22,653 bases of DNA from an uncultured Collinsella sp. (lineage in GTDB: Bacteria; Actinomycetota; Coriobacteriia; Coriobacteriales; Coriobacteriaceae), in assembly GCA_900543505.1 (NCBI GenBank), contig UQSB01000037.1:1-22653 (forward strand), in the 5' to 3' direction. Positions 22,599-22,653 of this stretch are shown piece by piece. The notes under the pieces are model-generated. The model was not told the DNA's origin and searched no databases. It worked only from the letters and a program-made list of their open reading frames with translations. Each line of letters starts with the position of its first letter. Position 1 is the first letter of the stretch. The position numbers and the translations under genes are program-made.

Positions 22599-22653
22599 GG
22601 GCGGCGCCCATGACGTTCTGCTGAAGGACACCACCAACGGCAACCAGCGGGGC
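22599..22653 (+). repeat. 55-bp repeat, second copy at the window end
   Basis: Exact copy of 22395-22449. The window stops at exactly the same base at which the first copy reaches the guaB stop codon, 204 bases later. This fits a contig ending in a graph k-mer or a tandem repeat with a 204-base period. Confidence 0.95.

Noticed and set aside
21049..22611. 520-codon minus-strand frame opposite guaB
   Set aside because: Shadow of a highly biased gene; guaB is certain on the plus strand.

Overview
The window looks like a chromosomal segment of a Gram-positive, GC-rich gut actinobacterium of the Coriobacteriia, most likely Collinsella or a close relative. This is inferred from codon style, an LPxTG-like cell-wall anchor, a GBS-Bsp-like secreted protein remnant, and a Pel operon without outer-membrane parts. 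No rRNA or tRNA gene, transposase, integrase or CRISPR array was seen.

Left part (1-8120): an accessory, decaying region with lower GC than the rest. It opens with the 3' end of a sortase-anchored surface protein, then a frameshifted secreted-protein gene on the minus strand. Next comes an island bounded by two roughly 340-bp direct repeats (1191-1535 and 5649-5990). The island carries a small ORF with its own terminator, a membrane protein/metallo-beta-lactamase-fold gene pair followed by a run of five hairpins, a broken gene, a DUF2188 gene, and an Abi_2 (AbiD/AbiF) HEPN abortive-infection gene. The Abi_2 gene is preceded by a compact structured RNA that fits the abiF RNA concept. A membrane protein of unknown function follows the second repeat and ends at a terminator. 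About 500 bp of non-coding DNA with two tandem inverted-repeat units separates this region from the next.

Middle part (8201-19296): one tightly packed plus-strand operon of eight genes with overlapping or nearly touching ends. The first five match a Gram-positive Pel exopolysaccharide system: PelD (c-di-GMP receptor with a retained RxxD I-site, fused to a degenerate epimerase-like domain), PelE, a PelA-type DUF2194 deacetylase, the PelF glycosyltransferase and the PelG transporter. The last three are a CotH-kinase-like lipoprotein, a VTC-domain protein and a DUF4956 membrane protein. The expected logic is that c-di-GMP binds PelD, PelF polymerises, PelE/PelG carry the chain across the single membrane and the PelA-like enzyme deacetylates it outside. 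The CotH/VTC/DUF4956 module may modify or co-produce a phosphate-containing polymer or protein; this last step is inference.

Right part (19297-22653): a Cys/Met-type PLP-fold protein that appears to lack the usual catalytic lysine motif, a convergent ModE-like regulator, and guaB (IMP dehydrogenase). The 3' third of guaB has clearly different codon use. The last 55 bases of the window repeat exactly the last 55 bases of guaB before its stop codon, which looks like a k=55 assembly-graph contig end or a real 204-bp tandem repeat.
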